Origin: Aquimarina pacifica
GTDB lineage: Bacteria > Bacteroidota > Bacteroidia > Flavobacteriales > Flavobacteriaceae
Assembly (NCBI RefSeq): GCF_000520955.1
Contig: NZ_JACC01000006.1
Span: 62,001-126,000 of the forward strand
Direction of reading: 5' to 3'
Length of the DNA: 64,000 nucleotides
A program made the position numbers and the translations under genes. The notes beneath the pieces were generated by a model. The model was not told the origin of the DNA, did not search any database, and saw nothing but the letters and a program-made list of their open reading frames with translations. Within the stretch, counting starts at the first letter, position 1; every line of letters begins with the position of its first letter. This document shows positions 1 through 9,754 of the stretch, one piece after another.

Positions 1-10
1 AATGATTTTT

Positions 11-36
11 AAGACGGGATTTATAAATCCCGTCTT
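11..36 (+). terminator. Intrinsic terminator of a gene left of the window
   Basis: A perfect 13+13 base inverted repeat (arm AAGACGGGATTTA) is followed on the plus strand by ATTTT. The T tract lies only on the plus side, so it most likely ends a gene lying to the left. It could also act as a weak two-way terminator for the minus-strand gene that ends at 284. Confidence 0.6.
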
Positions 37-41
37 ATTTT

Positions 42-64
42 AATCTGATTTCAAAAATCAGATT
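42..64. repeat. Second hairpin directly behind the first
   Basis: Arms AATCTGATTT and AAATCAGATT are separated by three bases. It sits five bases after the terminator hairpin, giving two stem-loops in tandem. No T tract follows on either strand, so its role as a terminator is uncertain; RNA 3' end protection is an alternative. Confidence 0.4.
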
Positions 65-283
65 TCGGGTAGCTAAGATTATCTATTGTATGCATAAAAC
101 TATTACTATAGCAAATCTATTACACCCGAAGACTACTTCAAATACTGGCGTTTGTTTCTTATCAAATCCTATGTATAACTCCCTTAAAATATAAACTTCT
201 AAGAGAGTACTATCAATGCTGGATTTCGCTTGCGAGAAACAATTTTAGTCTTGATACGTATCTTGGATACCTATCTTGGCTAC

Positions 284-3200
284 TTATCTTCTCCTTACTA
301 ATTTTATAGTTTGATGGTCATTGCCTTGAATTATTTCTACCAAATAGACCCCTAATGGTAAATCTACGACAGATATAGATTCATCATTCATCACTTCAAT
401 ATCTTTTAAAATTTTACCATTGAAATCATAAATAGCCACTTGCGCTTCGCTACTTAATCCTGCGACCCATACCCTGTCATTGACCGGATTAGGATATAAA
501 ATAAATTCATCACTCAGGTTTTCATCTACATCTAAAGAGGCATTTACTGTGATTTCAAATACCGTACTGCTCTCATTCTCATCAGAATCTGCGGCAATAA
601 GTGTGACACTATGCGTACCTGCTCCTAATAAAGTTCCTGATATCGGATCTTGTGTAATAGTGACTACTCCTCCAGAATCGCAATTGTCACTGGTAACAAC
701 ATCAAGAGTAAAGTCTGGGAGTACATATGTATCTTCATCTGTAAAACCTACTTCGATATCTTCTGGTAACGAAGTTATATCAAATACTGGAGCTATGGTA
801 TCCTCTACTATAACTGTTGCTATACACGTACTACTATTCCCGTAGTTATCTACTGCGGTTACTACTACTGTATTCTCTCCAATAGTACTACAGTCAAAAT
901 CCGCAACATCAATTGTCAAGGATGCAATCCCAGAAATATCGGTGGTTCCATTGTCTAATTGTGTAGCAGTAATACTTGCATTACCCGTTTCATCTAATTG
1001 CACAGTAATGTTTTGGCATGTTACAATGGGATCGGTGAGATCTACTACATTCACCGTTCTGATTACTTGGGTTGCAGAACTACCAGACACAGGATTAACT
1101 GCATCATAGGTAACGGTATAACTCCCTAATTGATCCGTATTTAGAGATGTTGCATCAATGGTTAACGTTGCACCGTAGGTAACCTCTGCGCCTAGTTCTG
1201 TATAAGAGCCTCCTTGCCCTACAGTTTGAGGATTGTCGCCCAGTAATGTAATTACAGGGTCAATACATCCGAGTCCTCCATCATTGATAATCCAATTATA
1301 TGTAGCACCTGTTAAGGTATTCACTGCATCGACACTTAGACAATGTGCTATGTCTGCATTTAATGTTAAACCCGTAGGGATTTCAGTTTCTCCTCCTTCT
1401 AGTGTTGCCCAACCGATTAAGGTGTTGTCATAATTTTCTTGAGTCATTCCTGAGCCTGTAAAGAAATCGTTCATGTATCTAACTTTACTAATGTCCCATG
1501 CGGAAAGATCCTGATTGAAAGACGATGCGTTTTTGAATAAATCCGTTGCATCATAAACATGGCTAAAGTCCCAATTACTTAAATCTTGATTAAAACTAGT
1601 AGCTCCTTCTAACAAACTACTGATATAGTCTACTGAATTTCCTAGTGTCCAATTGCCAATAGGTTGATTAAATAAAGTCGCATTTTTGAACATGCTATCC
1701 ATATCTACAACGATAGACATATTCCAGTTTGAGATATCTTGGTTGAATGCAGTTGCATTTTCAAAAGTGCTATAAGTAAAAGCAAGATTTGTAAAAGTCC
1801 AGGATCCTATATTTTCATTAAAAATAGTACAGTCTTTAAACATATTCTGGATATAACGAATAGTAGTCATATCCCAATTCCCTATTTGATCCTTTTCATC
1901 TTCAAGATTGGTACAGCCTTTAAACATACTATTTACACTAGTTATTTGAGATAAATCTGGTACGTCATCAGCATTCAATTTTAAGTTGACACAATTTAAA
2001 AACGCATTATCTAAGCCTAACCATTGTTGCGTTCCCCATTGTTCAATCGTTTGTAAAGGATCTTTTCCTACTTGGTCTACACCGCTGTCAAATACAATCG
2101 CTGGATATTCTCCTGTAATAGTTATCGTATAAGTACCTTCATTTGCATACGTATGATATACCTCATCCGTTAGGTTTGCATCTTGTGTTCCATCTCCCCA
2201 ATCAATATGATATTTATAATCAAAACTTGTATCTACAGGTATTAGAACACCTTGTCCAGCTCCAACGGACCAAGTAGTAATAAACGCATCTTCTGTACAA
2301 CCTCTTCCTGCATCATTAATCTCCCATTCATAAGGTTCACTTGTTAAGGTATTACGAGCATCTTCCGCTAAACAATAGGTAGCATCTGCATCTAAACGTA
2401 AACCTATCGGAATTTGAGTTTCACCATCTTCTAGAGTTGCCCAACCAATTAAAGTAGCATCATAGTTTTCTTGAGACATATTGGTGTCTGAAAACGTATT
2501 TCCTATATTAGTTGCTTTACTTAGATCCCAATTCGCTAAATTTTGGTTGAAACTTAAAGCACCTTCTAACATACTGAGCATATAATCGGCATTACTCATA
2601 TCCCAACCACTTATATCTTGATTGAAAGCTACAGCATCTCTAAACATGTTTGACGTATTTTCCACTGCTGACATATTCCATGCACTAATATCTTGATTAA
2701 ATGTTTCAGCTTCATCAAACATGCCTGATGTTGTTTTTACTGATAACATATTCCAATTAGAGATATCTTGATTAAACTGTAATGCTTCCTTAAATGCATG
2801 ATTAGCATTTTCGAGTTGTGTGAATGTCCAATCACCAATATCTTCATTAAATACTGAACATCCGCTAAACATAAACGATATATTAGAAATATTCGATAGG
2901 TTCCAATTCCCTATTTGATCTTTTAAATCTTCAAGATTCTCCGAGCCGCTAAACATACTTGACAATGAAGTTACACTGGATAAATTTGGCACATCATCTG
3001 CATTTAATTTCAAATTAATACATTGATAAAAAGCAGCTTCTAACCCTAACCACTCTTGTGCCCCCCATTGCTCTATGGTTTGTAGCGCATGTCTTGTTCC
3101 TTCATCAACTTTATAATTAAATATAATGGCTGGAAATTCTCCTACAATTGAAACTGTATACGTTCCGGCATCAGTATATGTGTGTACAATTTCTCCTGTT

Positions 3201-5302
3201 TGATTATTTTCAATAGTTCCATCTCCCCAATCTATCCTATAATCATAGTTGAATTGAGTATCTACAGGAATGGTAATCGATTGACTAGCTTCAACTGCCC
3301 ATGTAGTTATAAATGCTTCATCAACACAAAATCTTCCTCCGTCAGTAATTGTCCATTTATATGTATCACTTGTCAAGGTATCATGAGCTGCTTCAGCTAA
3401 ACAATAGGTAGTATCTGCACTAAGTTCCATACCTAGTGGGATTTGGGTTTCACCAGCTTCTAGAGTAGCCCAACCGATTAAGGTGTTGTCATAATTTTCT
3501 TGTGACATGGCTGTTCCTACAAAGATTTCTTCGATATATCTAATATTACTAATATCCCAACTAGACAGATCTTGATTGAATCTAGTCGCTCCTAAGAACA
3601 TATCTTCAATATCTTCTACATTACTAATATCCCAAGTACTTAAATCTTGATTAAAAGAAGTAGCATTTTTAAACATACTGATCATATACTCAACTGTTCC
3701 GATGGTCCAAGCACCGATGGGTTGATCAAATGCTTCAGCTCCTTCGAACATGGATTCGAAATCTTCTACGTTACTTACATCCCAATTAGAAACATCTTGA
3801 TTGAACGTAGTTGCATATCGAAAGGTATAACTACAACCTTTTAAGTTATCAAAAGACCATCCACTAACATCTTCATTAAAAAGAGTACAATACGCAAACA
3901 TATTATCAATACGTTCTACACCAGATACATCCCAATATTGCATCATATCTTTTAGATCTTCAAAATTGGTACACTTTCTAAACATATCTTCTAAAGAAGT
4001 TAACTGAGATAAATCTGGAACATCATCCGCATTGAGTTTTAGATTAGGACAATCTTCAAAACCACTTACCATAGAGACCCATTGCTGTGTACCCCATTGC
4101 TCAATGGTTTGCAATCTTGGTTTGGCCTGATTAGCATTATCAAAATAAGGTTGTGGAAAATCTCCGTAAATTTTTACTGTATAGGTTCCTGCAGCAGCAT
4201 ATTCGTGGTTTACTGTGCTTGTTAAATTTCTAGAAATCGTACCATCGCCCCAATCCACACTGAAATTATAAGCAACACTAGAGACAGTAGGTATCCTAAT
4301 ATATTCATTTGCTGCTGTAGTTTGCCAAGTGGTAATAAAAAAATCTGTAGATGCACAAGTGGTGCCTCCATCAGTGATAATCCATTCATAAAGTGTGCTT
4401 ACAAGTTTACTTTTAGCTTCTATGCCTAAACAAAAGGTGCTTGACCCTGCATTAAAGTTAATACCTGAAGGTATATCATCGATTCCATCATTAAATATAC
4501 CGCTAGAATCTGTAGCCCAACCTATTAAGGTAGCATCATAATTTGTGGTAGAAAGAGAACTCTGTAAAAACATGTTACTCATATTTGAAACCTTGCTTAT
4601 ATCCCAACTCCCTAGATTTTGATCAAATTGACTATTTTGTGTAAACATGGCTCCCATATTAATGGTTCCACTTACACGTTCTCCAATATTCCAACTAGAA
4701 ATATCCTGATTAAATGAGCTTTGGTAAAACGTCCCTACAAAATTGATAACACTTCCTACATCCCAAGTACTTAGATTCCCGTTAAAAGAATCAGTTGCGG
4801 TAAAGGCAAAATTCATACTGGTCACATTCGACACATCCCAATTTGAAAAATCTTCATCTCTAAAGGCGCGACATACTCTAAAAATATTATTTATGTTCGT
4901 TACATTGGAAAGATCCGGAGCATCCGTAGCTGTTATTCTTAGGTTGTTACAATCTCTAAAGGCACTTTCCATGCTGGTCCAGGCAATATTTCCCCATTGC
5001 TCGACGGTTAGAATTTTATCAGCATCTGCATTGTTGTTAAAATAAATCCTAGGGAAATCCCCCGTTATTTTCACAGTATGTGTTCCTGCCTCTGCATATT
5101 CATGCGGAGCATTTCCGGTAAATCCATTTTCAATAATACTATCTCCCCAGTCTACCGAATAGTTATATCCAGATCCGGTTGTCGGGATAGTAATAGTTTC
5201 ATTAGCTGTTGTAGTTCGCCAAGTAATAATAAATTCATTTTGGGCAATTAGGATATTAAAAAAACTAACAATAAAAAGTAGGGTAATGTAAAAGTGTTTC
5301 AT
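284..5302 (-). CDS. Giant T9SS-secreted BspA/DUF285 repeat protein
   Basis: Secreted surface protein of 1672 residues. It starts with a signal peptide (residues 1-20, ending ILIAQ). Four units of about 340 residues follow, starting near residues 23, 320, 663 and 1007. Each unit opens with a PKD-like WGDGT/HxY..AGTYTV segment, continues with many copies of the DUF285 motif (MF..A..FNQD(I/L)S.WD(I/M/V)S.V), and ends with a stretch NYD.TLIGWA...C. After about residue 1350 come a DUF5011-like Ig domain, a HYR-like domain and a C-terminal T9SS type A sorting domain (ILYPNPV...G.YLVEI...KLV). DUF285 proteins are leucine-rich-repeat-like adhesins, so binding to a surface or matrix is the inference; the ligand is unknown. 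Units 2-4 resemble one another more closely than unit 1, which fits recent internal duplication. Confidence 0.9.
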   Translation of the reverse strand: MKHFYITLLFIVSFFNILIAQNEFIITWRTTTANETITIPTTGSGYNYSVDWGDSIIENGFTGNAPHEYAEAGTHTVKITGDFPRIYFNNNADADKILTVEQWGNIAWTSMESAFRDCNNLRITATDAPDLSNVTNINNIFRVCRAFRDEDFSNWDVSNVTSMNFAFTATDSFNGNLSTWDVGSVINFVGTFYQSSFNQDISSWNIGERVSGTINMGAMFTQNSQFDQNLGSWDISKVSNMSNMFLQSSLSTTNYDATLIGWATDSSGIFNDGIDDIPSGINFNAGSSTFCLGIEAKSKLVSTLYEWIITDGGTTCASTDFFITTWQTTAANEYIRIPTVSSVAYNFSVDWGDGTISRNLTSTVNHEYAAAGTYTVKIYGDFPQPYFDNANQAKPRLQTIEQWGTQQWVSMVSGFEDCPNLKLNADDVPDLSQLTSLEDMFRKCTNFEDLKDMMQYWDVSGVERIDNMFAYCTLFNEDVSGWSFDNLKGCSYTFRYATTFNQDVSNWDVSNVEDFESMFEGAEAFDQPIGAWTIGTVEYMISMFKNATSFNQDLSTWDISNVEDIEDMFLGATRFNQDLSSWDISNIRYIEEIFVGTAMSQENYDNTLIGWATLEAGETQIPLGMELSADTTYCLAEAAHDTLTSDTYKWTITDGGRFCVDEAFITTWAVEASQSITIPVDTQFNYDYRIDWGDGTIENNQTGEIVHTYTDAGTYTVSIVGEFPAIIFNYKVDEGTRHALQTIEQWGAQEWLGLEAAFYQCINLKLNADDVPNLSSVTSLSSMFSGSENLEDLKDQIGNWNLSNISNISFMFSGCSVFNEDIGDWTFTQLENANHAFKEALQFNQDISNWNMLSVKTTSGMFDEAETFNQDISAWNMSAVENTSNMFRDAVAFNQDISGWDMSNADYMLSMLEGALSFNQNLANWDLSKATNIGNTFSDTNMSQENYDATLIGWATLEDGETQIPIGLRLDADATYCLAEDARNTLTSEPYEWEINDAGRGCTEDAFITTWSVGAGQGVLIPVDTSFDYKYHIDWGDGTQDANLTDEVYHTYANEGTYTITITGEYPAIVFDSGVDQVGKDPLQTIEQWGTQQWLGLDNAFLNCVNLKLNADDVPDLSQITSVNSMFKGCTNLEDEKDQIGNWDMTTIRYIQNMFKDCTIFNENIGSWTFTNLAFTYSTFENATAFNQDISNWNMSIVVDMDSMFKNATLFNQPIGNWTLGNSVDYISSLLEGATSFNQDLSNWDFSHVYDATDLFKNASSFNQDLSAWDISKVRYMNDFFTGSGMTQENYDNTLIGWATLEGGETEIPTGLTLNADIAHCLSVDAVNTLTGATYNWIINDGGLGCIDPVITLLGDNPQTVGQGGSYTELGAEVTYGATLTIDATSLNTDQLGSYTVTYDAVNPVSGSSATQVIRTVNVVDLTDPIVTCQNITVQLDETGNASITATQLDNGTTDISGIASLTIDVADFDCSTIGENTVVVTAVDNYGNSSTCIATVIVEDTIAPVFDITSLPEDIEVGFTDEDTYVLPDFTLDVVTSDNCDSGGVVTITQDPISGTLLGAGTHSVTLIAADSDENESSTVFEITVNASLDVDENLSDEFILYPNPVNDRVWVAGLSSEAQVAIYDFNGKILKDIEVMNDESISVVDLPLGVYLVEIIQGNDHQTIKLVRRR

Positions 5303-5566
5303 ACGGGGCTTTTAAAATTCTTGTAGGTTTGGGGTAACAATATATTCTGAGTAGAATAATCAAAAGAGTATTTAGACTAATCTATTCTTGCTGCAAAATT
5401 AGGATAATACCCAGATCAACAAAAGACTAGGGGGGTTGCAAAAGGGTTGCAACCTACTAATTACGGGATATAAACCCGTTTAATTCACATATCCTTTTTT
5501 GCATTGAAAACTTATTTTAAAAGTTAAAGCTAAAGACAGAAGTTGTGTTTTACGGATCCTTTTGGG
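5303..5566. other. Intergenic region with two inverted repeats
   Basis: No gene seen. Inverted repeat GTTGCAA-AAGGG-TTGCAAC lies at 5435-5453, and a weak stem ACGGG/CCCGT at 5463-5479. Both lie between the stop of the LuxR-type regulator and the start of the giant surface protein, so they could be an operator or an mRNA structure of the latter. No T tract supports termination. Confidence 0.4.
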
Positions 5567-7222
5567 TTATTTTACCGCATTCATAATAAACTCGATAATG
5601 TCATCTTTTGAACTCACACCTATTTTTTTTCGAATACGAGAACGGGAAGATTTAATGGCAGAAACTGTCGTGCTTTGCAGCTTACTAATCTCTGTAGAAT
5701 TGAGCCCTAAGGTCATCAAACATAGAAGTTCTTTTTCTTTATCATTGAGCATAGAAAATTGAGTGTCCAAAATCACTTTAAAATCTAGACGTACTTTATT
5801 GAGATAGGATTGTAAATCAGTAGTCGTTCTTTTGGTTGCTTTTTCTGAAAGTAAAGATGCAGATAGCGAATGTAATGCCTGTTTCCGTTCTTGCTCATTT
5901 TCTAACCGTATAATTTCTTTAATTTCTCCCAAAGTCTTACTGATTATTTCCTGACGAATAGAACTATCTACCACAACTTTTTGTAATTCTTTTTCTCGGG
6001 TTACTAAGGCTAGTTCTGCTTTAACTTTCTCTAGTTGTTCTTGTTTTAATTTATTTTTAGCCAAAGCTATACGATGCTTTGCATTTTTTCTGGTAAGCCA
6101 AAAAATAACACCTCCCAAAATTAATGCTGTTGCAAACAAGATAAAATATAACCGTTTCTTTCCTGTTTCACTTTCGAGTATTAATTCGGCAGCTTGCTTT
6201 TCTTTATCAAACGTATAGTTCAATTCTAGAGCTGTGATTCGCTTTGCTTTTTCGATATCATTAATAGAATCATTATACATTTTATAGATCTTGTAATCCT
6301 GTAATGCTTGCTCATACTCTTTTCTGGTTTCATTCAAGTTACTTTTACTATAATACTGCTTAAGCAATAACCCTTTATTTTTTTGTTCTTTGGCAATAGT
6401 AATTGCACTATCTAGGTATGGGACGGCCTTATCATATTCCTTTAGTGCATTGTATAGGACCGCTACATTTAGATAACTAACACTTAGTTCACTTTGATCT
6501 CGTATATCTTTAGAAATTATTATATTTTCCTTATAAATCCCAATAGCCTTATCAAATTCTTTATTGCTGTAATGAATTGCGGCCAAACTCCCATTTGCTT
6601 TAGCGATCCTTGTTTTAGAACAAGGCAATGCTTTTACTTTTAAAATATGAATCAAAGAAGAATCATTTTGTTTATTAGTATAGTACGTCACTGCTAACAT
6701 ATGGTGCGATACCGCCAAACTTTCTACATCGGTCATTTTTTCTTTAATCGCAATAGCTTTCTTAAAATACTGTTTTGATTTTTTATAATCTTGTTGTCGT
6801 CTGTAGAACATTCCCAGATTATGAAACCCCAGTCCTATCGTAGTAGAATCGTTCATGGTTTCACTTATATCCAACGCTTTTAAATACGTAGTTAGGGCTT
6901 TTTCGGCATTGCCTTGTTTATTTTCAATGATACCAAGGTAATTGAGTGCTTTTGCTTTATTTTTTTGATAGTATGGTGCAGCCCCCTGTATTTCTTCAAT
7001 TTGTTTTAAAATATCATTGACAATAATTCTAGACGTGTCTAAATCAAACCGATGTATCTGTTTGACCAGTTCAATTTTGTAACCCATCCGTGCTGAATCG
7101 CTGGTTGCTCTTTCGATTTTATATTTTAATGAAGTTGCAATACTATCGTGATACTGAGAATAGCTGCTTAAACTCAATAGAATAACAAACAAATTTACAT
7201 AGGTAGCCCTCAAAACAAACAA
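5567..7222 (-). CDS. TPR-transmembrane-LuxR HTH regulator
   Basis: Predicted membrane-anchored transcription regulator of 551 residues. A signal peptide (1-23) is followed by tetratricopeptide repeats (about 80-330), one membrane segment (about 356-375), a coiled coil rich in Lys/Glu, and a LuxR/GerE helix-turn-helix at about 490-551 (LNDKEKELLCLMTLGL.STEIS...SAIKSSRSRIRKKIG). This layout is common in Bacteroidetes: the TPR part faces the periplasm and the DNA-binding part the cytoplasm. The target is unknown. It lies just upstream of the giant T9SS protein on the same strand, 264 bases apart, so control of that gene is possible but only inferred. Confidence 0.85.
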   Translation of the reverse strand: MFVLRATYVNLFVILLSLSSYSQYHDSIATSLKYKIERATSDSARMGYKIELVKQIHRFDLDTSRIIVNDILKQIEEIQGAAPYYQKNKAKALNYLGIIENKQGNAEKALTTYLKALDISETMNDSTTIGLGFHNLGMFYRRQQDYKKSKQYFKKAIAIKEKMTDVESLAVSHHMLAVTYYTNKQNDSSLIHILKVKALPCSKTRIAKANGSLAAIHYSNKEFDKAIGIYKENIIISKDIRDQSELSVSYLNVAVLYNALKEYDKAVPYLDSAITIAKEQKNKGLLLKQYYSKSNLNETRKEYEQALQDYKIYKMYNDSINDIEKAKRITALELNYTFDKEKQAAELILESETGKKRLYFILFATALILGGVIFWLTRKNAKHRIALAKNKLKQEQLEKVKAELALVTREKELQKVVVDSSIRQEIISKTLGEIKEIIRLENEQERKQALHSLSASLLSEKATKRTTTDLQSYLNKVRLDFKVILDTQFSMLNDKEKELLCLMTLGLNSTEISKLQSTTVSAIKSSRSRIRKKIGVSSKDDIIEFIMNAVK

Positions 7223-7586
7223 ATTTTAATCTTTTACGAACACTTTTCGCCTTCTAGTCAAAAATACAAGATAATATCTTTGTTATTGAAATGATCTTCT
7301 TTTGCTATCTTTTTGAGATTACTTTATAAGAAAAACTCATATATCACAATGCTACTTTCTTCGGTACACCTTACTCCCAACAGAAAGATGGTTTTCTTAT
7401 ACCTTATAGATTATAAAGTGAGATATCCCCATTTTGAAAGATTTTGCTTAGATTAAATTAAAAAAATAGTAGCGCCAAAATTACCATGTGTTTTTAAAAG
7501 AAAATTATAGTAGAAAAAGACCCTATAAAATGATCCCCTTTTTAAGTTAAAAACCCTAAAAGTACCATGATAAAAGATGTTCAATT
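7223..7586. other. Intergenic region, no gene seen
   Basis: About 360 bases between two minus-strand genes. It presumably carries the promoter of the TPR-LuxR gene. A TAATTTTG -7-like box on the minus strand at 7476-7483 has no TTG at the right distance, so I do not call a promoter. No RNA gene or strong hairpin seen. Confidence 0.4.
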
Positions 7587-8315
7587 CTATAAGAAATCTT
7601 TTAAAATACCTTTTAGAACCAACGTATCATTCTCAGTATTCCGAATCATTTTTTTTGCATCATTGCGCTCAAACAAAGCATAGTCAACCTCAATTAGACG
7701 CAGTTTTTTATTACTAATAGCTTTCTTTTTAAGCGAATTATAATATTTTATTTGTTCCTTACGTGCTTGTTCTTTCTCATCAACCTCACCAGTTTCAACT
7801 TTATTTTTTTCGAAAAACGCTAGTACCAATTTCAAATCTTCGTAATATGCATCTAACGGAAGTTTTGTTCTTCCTTTTCCTCTTTTATGTAAGTTCCCTA
7901 CCAAGGTATCAAACGTATGTTTTCTTGATGCTTTTTGTTTTAGCAATGAATCGCATAAGCTTACTAGATAATATTCATCACTGTTTTGAACCGCAAGTAG
8001 TTTTTGTTCTTTTTTGGTAAGAGGACTTATTGACTCTTTTGGCATGTATTTTTTTCCGGGTCTTACCAAATACCAATAGACTGTGTCTAGTCTTCTTTCT
8101 GCATGTACTGTAGGTATTTTTGAAAGATTCGATTCTAGATCCAATTTTCGCAATACTTTACGTATTGGCAATCCTTTTTTTTCATCCTTATTAAAAACTC
8201 CTGCCTCAATTAGTTTAGGCATTATTACCTTTACGGGAACCCAATCCACAGAAGTATTTGCGTCAAAAAAATGAGTTATCACTTCATTTATCTTTACTAT
8301 AGTATCTTCACTCAT
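7587..8315 (-). CDS. Hypothetical cytoplasmic protein
   Basis: A 242-residue protein I do not recognise. It has no signal peptide and no membrane segment. The first 80 residues resemble a winged-helix-like fold in pattern (short helices, then a basic stretch near 45-70), but this is a weak impression. The rest is helical and Lys-rich (RKEQIKYYNSLKKKAISNKK near 185-205). It stands alone: 180 bases and a terminator separate it from the upstream operon. ATG start at 8315. Confidence 0.6.
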   Translation of the reverse strand: MSEDTIVKINEVITHFFDANTSVDWVPVKVIMPKLIEAGVFNKDEKKGLPIRKVLRKLDLESNLSKIPTVHAERRLDTVYWYLVRPGKKYMPKESISPLTKKEQKLLAVQNSDEYYLVSLCDSLLKQKASRKHTFDTLVGNLHKRGKGRTKLPLDAYYEDLKLVLAFFEKNKVETGEVDEKEQARKEQIKYYNSLKKKAISNKKLRLIEVDYALFERNDAKKMIRNTENDTLVLKGILKDFL

Positions 8316-8351
8316 AACATTTAATCTTACTAATTACTTCTGGAATATTAT

Positions 8352-8384
8352 ATAAAAAAAAGCCTCACATATCTGTGATGCTTT
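8352..8384 (-). terminator. Terminator of the lipoprotein-CutA-YitT operon
   Basis: On the minus strand the stem AGC-A-TCACA / TGTGA-G-GCT (one mismatch) with loop GATA is followed by eight T. It lies 112 bases after the YitT stop codon and before the next minus-strand gene. Confidence 0.65.
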
Positions 8385-8495
8385 ATCTACTAACTCCTGA
8401 TTTCCAGAGTTCAAAATTTTTGTAGCAAATCTATAGGAAATAAGTGACTTATTTGAAATACGAAAGGTTTTTTTAAGACTACCTCTATTTTTATG

Positions 8496-9413
8496 TTATG
8501 ATACCTTTTTAAATAGATTTATTTGTTTTTTTTTAGAGAGATATCTTCGTAAAATACCTCCTTTAATATGGTTAACATCATATTCTATTACAAAAGCATC
8601 TGAATCAATCTGATCAATAATTTTATTTATTTTTCCAATTTCGATACGATTTATAATCGTATGAATTACTTCAAAATCTTGCCTCTTTCCTTGATTACCA
8701 TATCCATGAACTCCATTGAACACCGTCATCCCTGATCCCAATTTAGTGGTAATTCCTTCCTTAATCTGGTCGTATTTCTTAGATACAATCATAACTCCAA
8801 TAAAATTTTCGAATCCTTCTATAGTAAGGTCTGTTATTTTTGCCGTTACCAAAAATGCCAGAATAGAATACATTGCCTTTTCTTTTGAGGCAATGATTGC
8901 AGTGATAGCAAAGAGCACAAAATTAAAAAGCAGTGTCACTTTTCCAATGCTAATACCAAAATGCCTATTGAGAAATATTCCTAAAATTTCTGATCCGTCT
9001 AAGACCGCGCCATTTTTTATAGTAATACCTATCCCTAAACCCAGAAAAAGTCCACCAAAAATTGAAGTCAATAATTTGTCACTGGTAACAACTTCAAAAT
9101 TTTCAAAATGAATAAAGACTGCCAAACTAACGATACCCAACAAGGACTTAAAAACCATGTGCGTAGACATGGTAAAATAAGCTAAAATCAAAAATGGAAT
9201 ACTAAGAACTATTAATACCAGAGATATGTTAATATCAAACTGACTATTGAGTAAAATTGCAATCCCTGTAACCCCTCCATCTAAAAACCCATTAGGTAAA
9301 AGAAAAGCTTTCAGTCCTACACTTGCTAATAGAATTCCCAAAGCAATTTGAACACATTCATAAACATTATTAATCAACTGACTTCTTGGACTTTTATGTT
9401 GAGTTTTAGTCAT
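8496..9413 (-). CDS. YitT family membrane protein with DUF2179 tail
   Basis: A 305-residue inner membrane protein. About six membrane segments (residues 18-215, YitT/DUF161 part, with GLFLGLGIGITIKNGA and DGSEILGIFLNR) are followed by a soluble C-terminal DUF2179 domain (about 220-285, GMTVFNGVHGYGNQGKRQDFEVIHTI). YitT proteins are of unknown function; DUF2179 has a ferredoxin-like fold related in shape to PII/CutA. It is the last gene of a three-gene unit behind a DUF3298 lipoprotein and a CutA-like protein (spacings 13 and 10 bases), and the unit starts at a copy of the 41-bp element at 10629-10669. Transport or regulation of an ion is possible but not shown. Confidence 0.85.
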   Translation of the reverse strand: MTKTQHKSPRSQLINNVYECVQIALGILLASVGLKAFLLPNGFLDGGVTGIAILLNSQFDINISLVLIVLSIPFLILAYFTMSTHMVFKSLLGIVSLAVFIHFENFEVVTSDKLLTSIFGGLFLGLGIGITIKNGAVLDGSEILGIFLNRHFGISIGKVTLLFNFVLFAITAIIASKEKAMYSILAFLVTAKITDLTIEGFENFIGVMIVSKKYDQIKEGITTKLGSGMTVFNGVHGYGNQGKRQDFEVIHTIINRIEIGKINKIIDQIDSDAFVIEYDVNHIKGGILRRYLSKKKQINLFKKVS

Positions 9414-9426
9414 TCTAATTTTTTAT

Positions 9427-9744
9427 TTAAAATACAGTTATATAATCCGAAATAGCCTCTGATTGCTGTGAATCCATGTGTATGATAGGAATAGAATACA
9501 ATATGGGCATATTCGAAGGATACATTTTTCTAAGACGCTCATTAAGGTTATTAAATTGTAGTGACCTTATGATTCCAGAAATTAAAGTGCTATTCAATCT
9601 ATTTGTTTGTTTTTTTGTGCCAATTTTGGCCAGCACACAATTTTCTAACATCATAACTGTCAAAAGATACTTTCCTCTTAATAGGAATTCGGTGATTTCG
9701 GCGGCCTGTGATTTACTTTTAGGAATGATATATATTTTTACCAT
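9427..9744 (-). CDS. CutA/PII-like small protein
   Basis: A 105-residue cytoplasmic protein. Its pattern fits the trimeric CutA1 fold: an N-terminal beta-alpha unit (VKIYIIPKSKSQAAEITEFL), a second strand with a Cys (MLENCVLAKI), and a C-terminal LNERLRKMYPSNMPILYSIPI that parallels the CutA segment L..RI..LHPYE.PEI...PI. The match is partial and was read by eye. CutA and PII share a fold, and cyanobacterial SbtA works with the PII-like SbtB. An SbtA-type permease lies 2.3 kb away under the same kind of promoter, so a signalling role is worth considering. Alternative: an unrelated ferredoxin-like protein. Confidence 0.6.
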   Translation of the reverse strand: MVKIYIIPKSKSQAAEITEFLLRGKYLLTVMMLENCVLAKIGTKKQTNRLNSTLISGIIRSLQFNNLNERLRKMYPSNMPILYSIPIIHMDSQQSEAISDYITVF

Positions 9745-9754
9745 AACTTTTGAT

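Noticed and set aside
480-845. Plus-strand open frame of 121 codons
   Set aside because: It is antisense to the giant T9SS protein, with low-complexity Ser/Val/Thr content; the minus frame has clear domains.
5435-5453. GTTGCAA-N5-TTGCAAC as a further Zur-like box
   Set aside because: The half sites are in the opposite order and spacing from GCAAC-N3-GTTGC, and the gene downstream has no metal link. Kept only as an inverted repeat.
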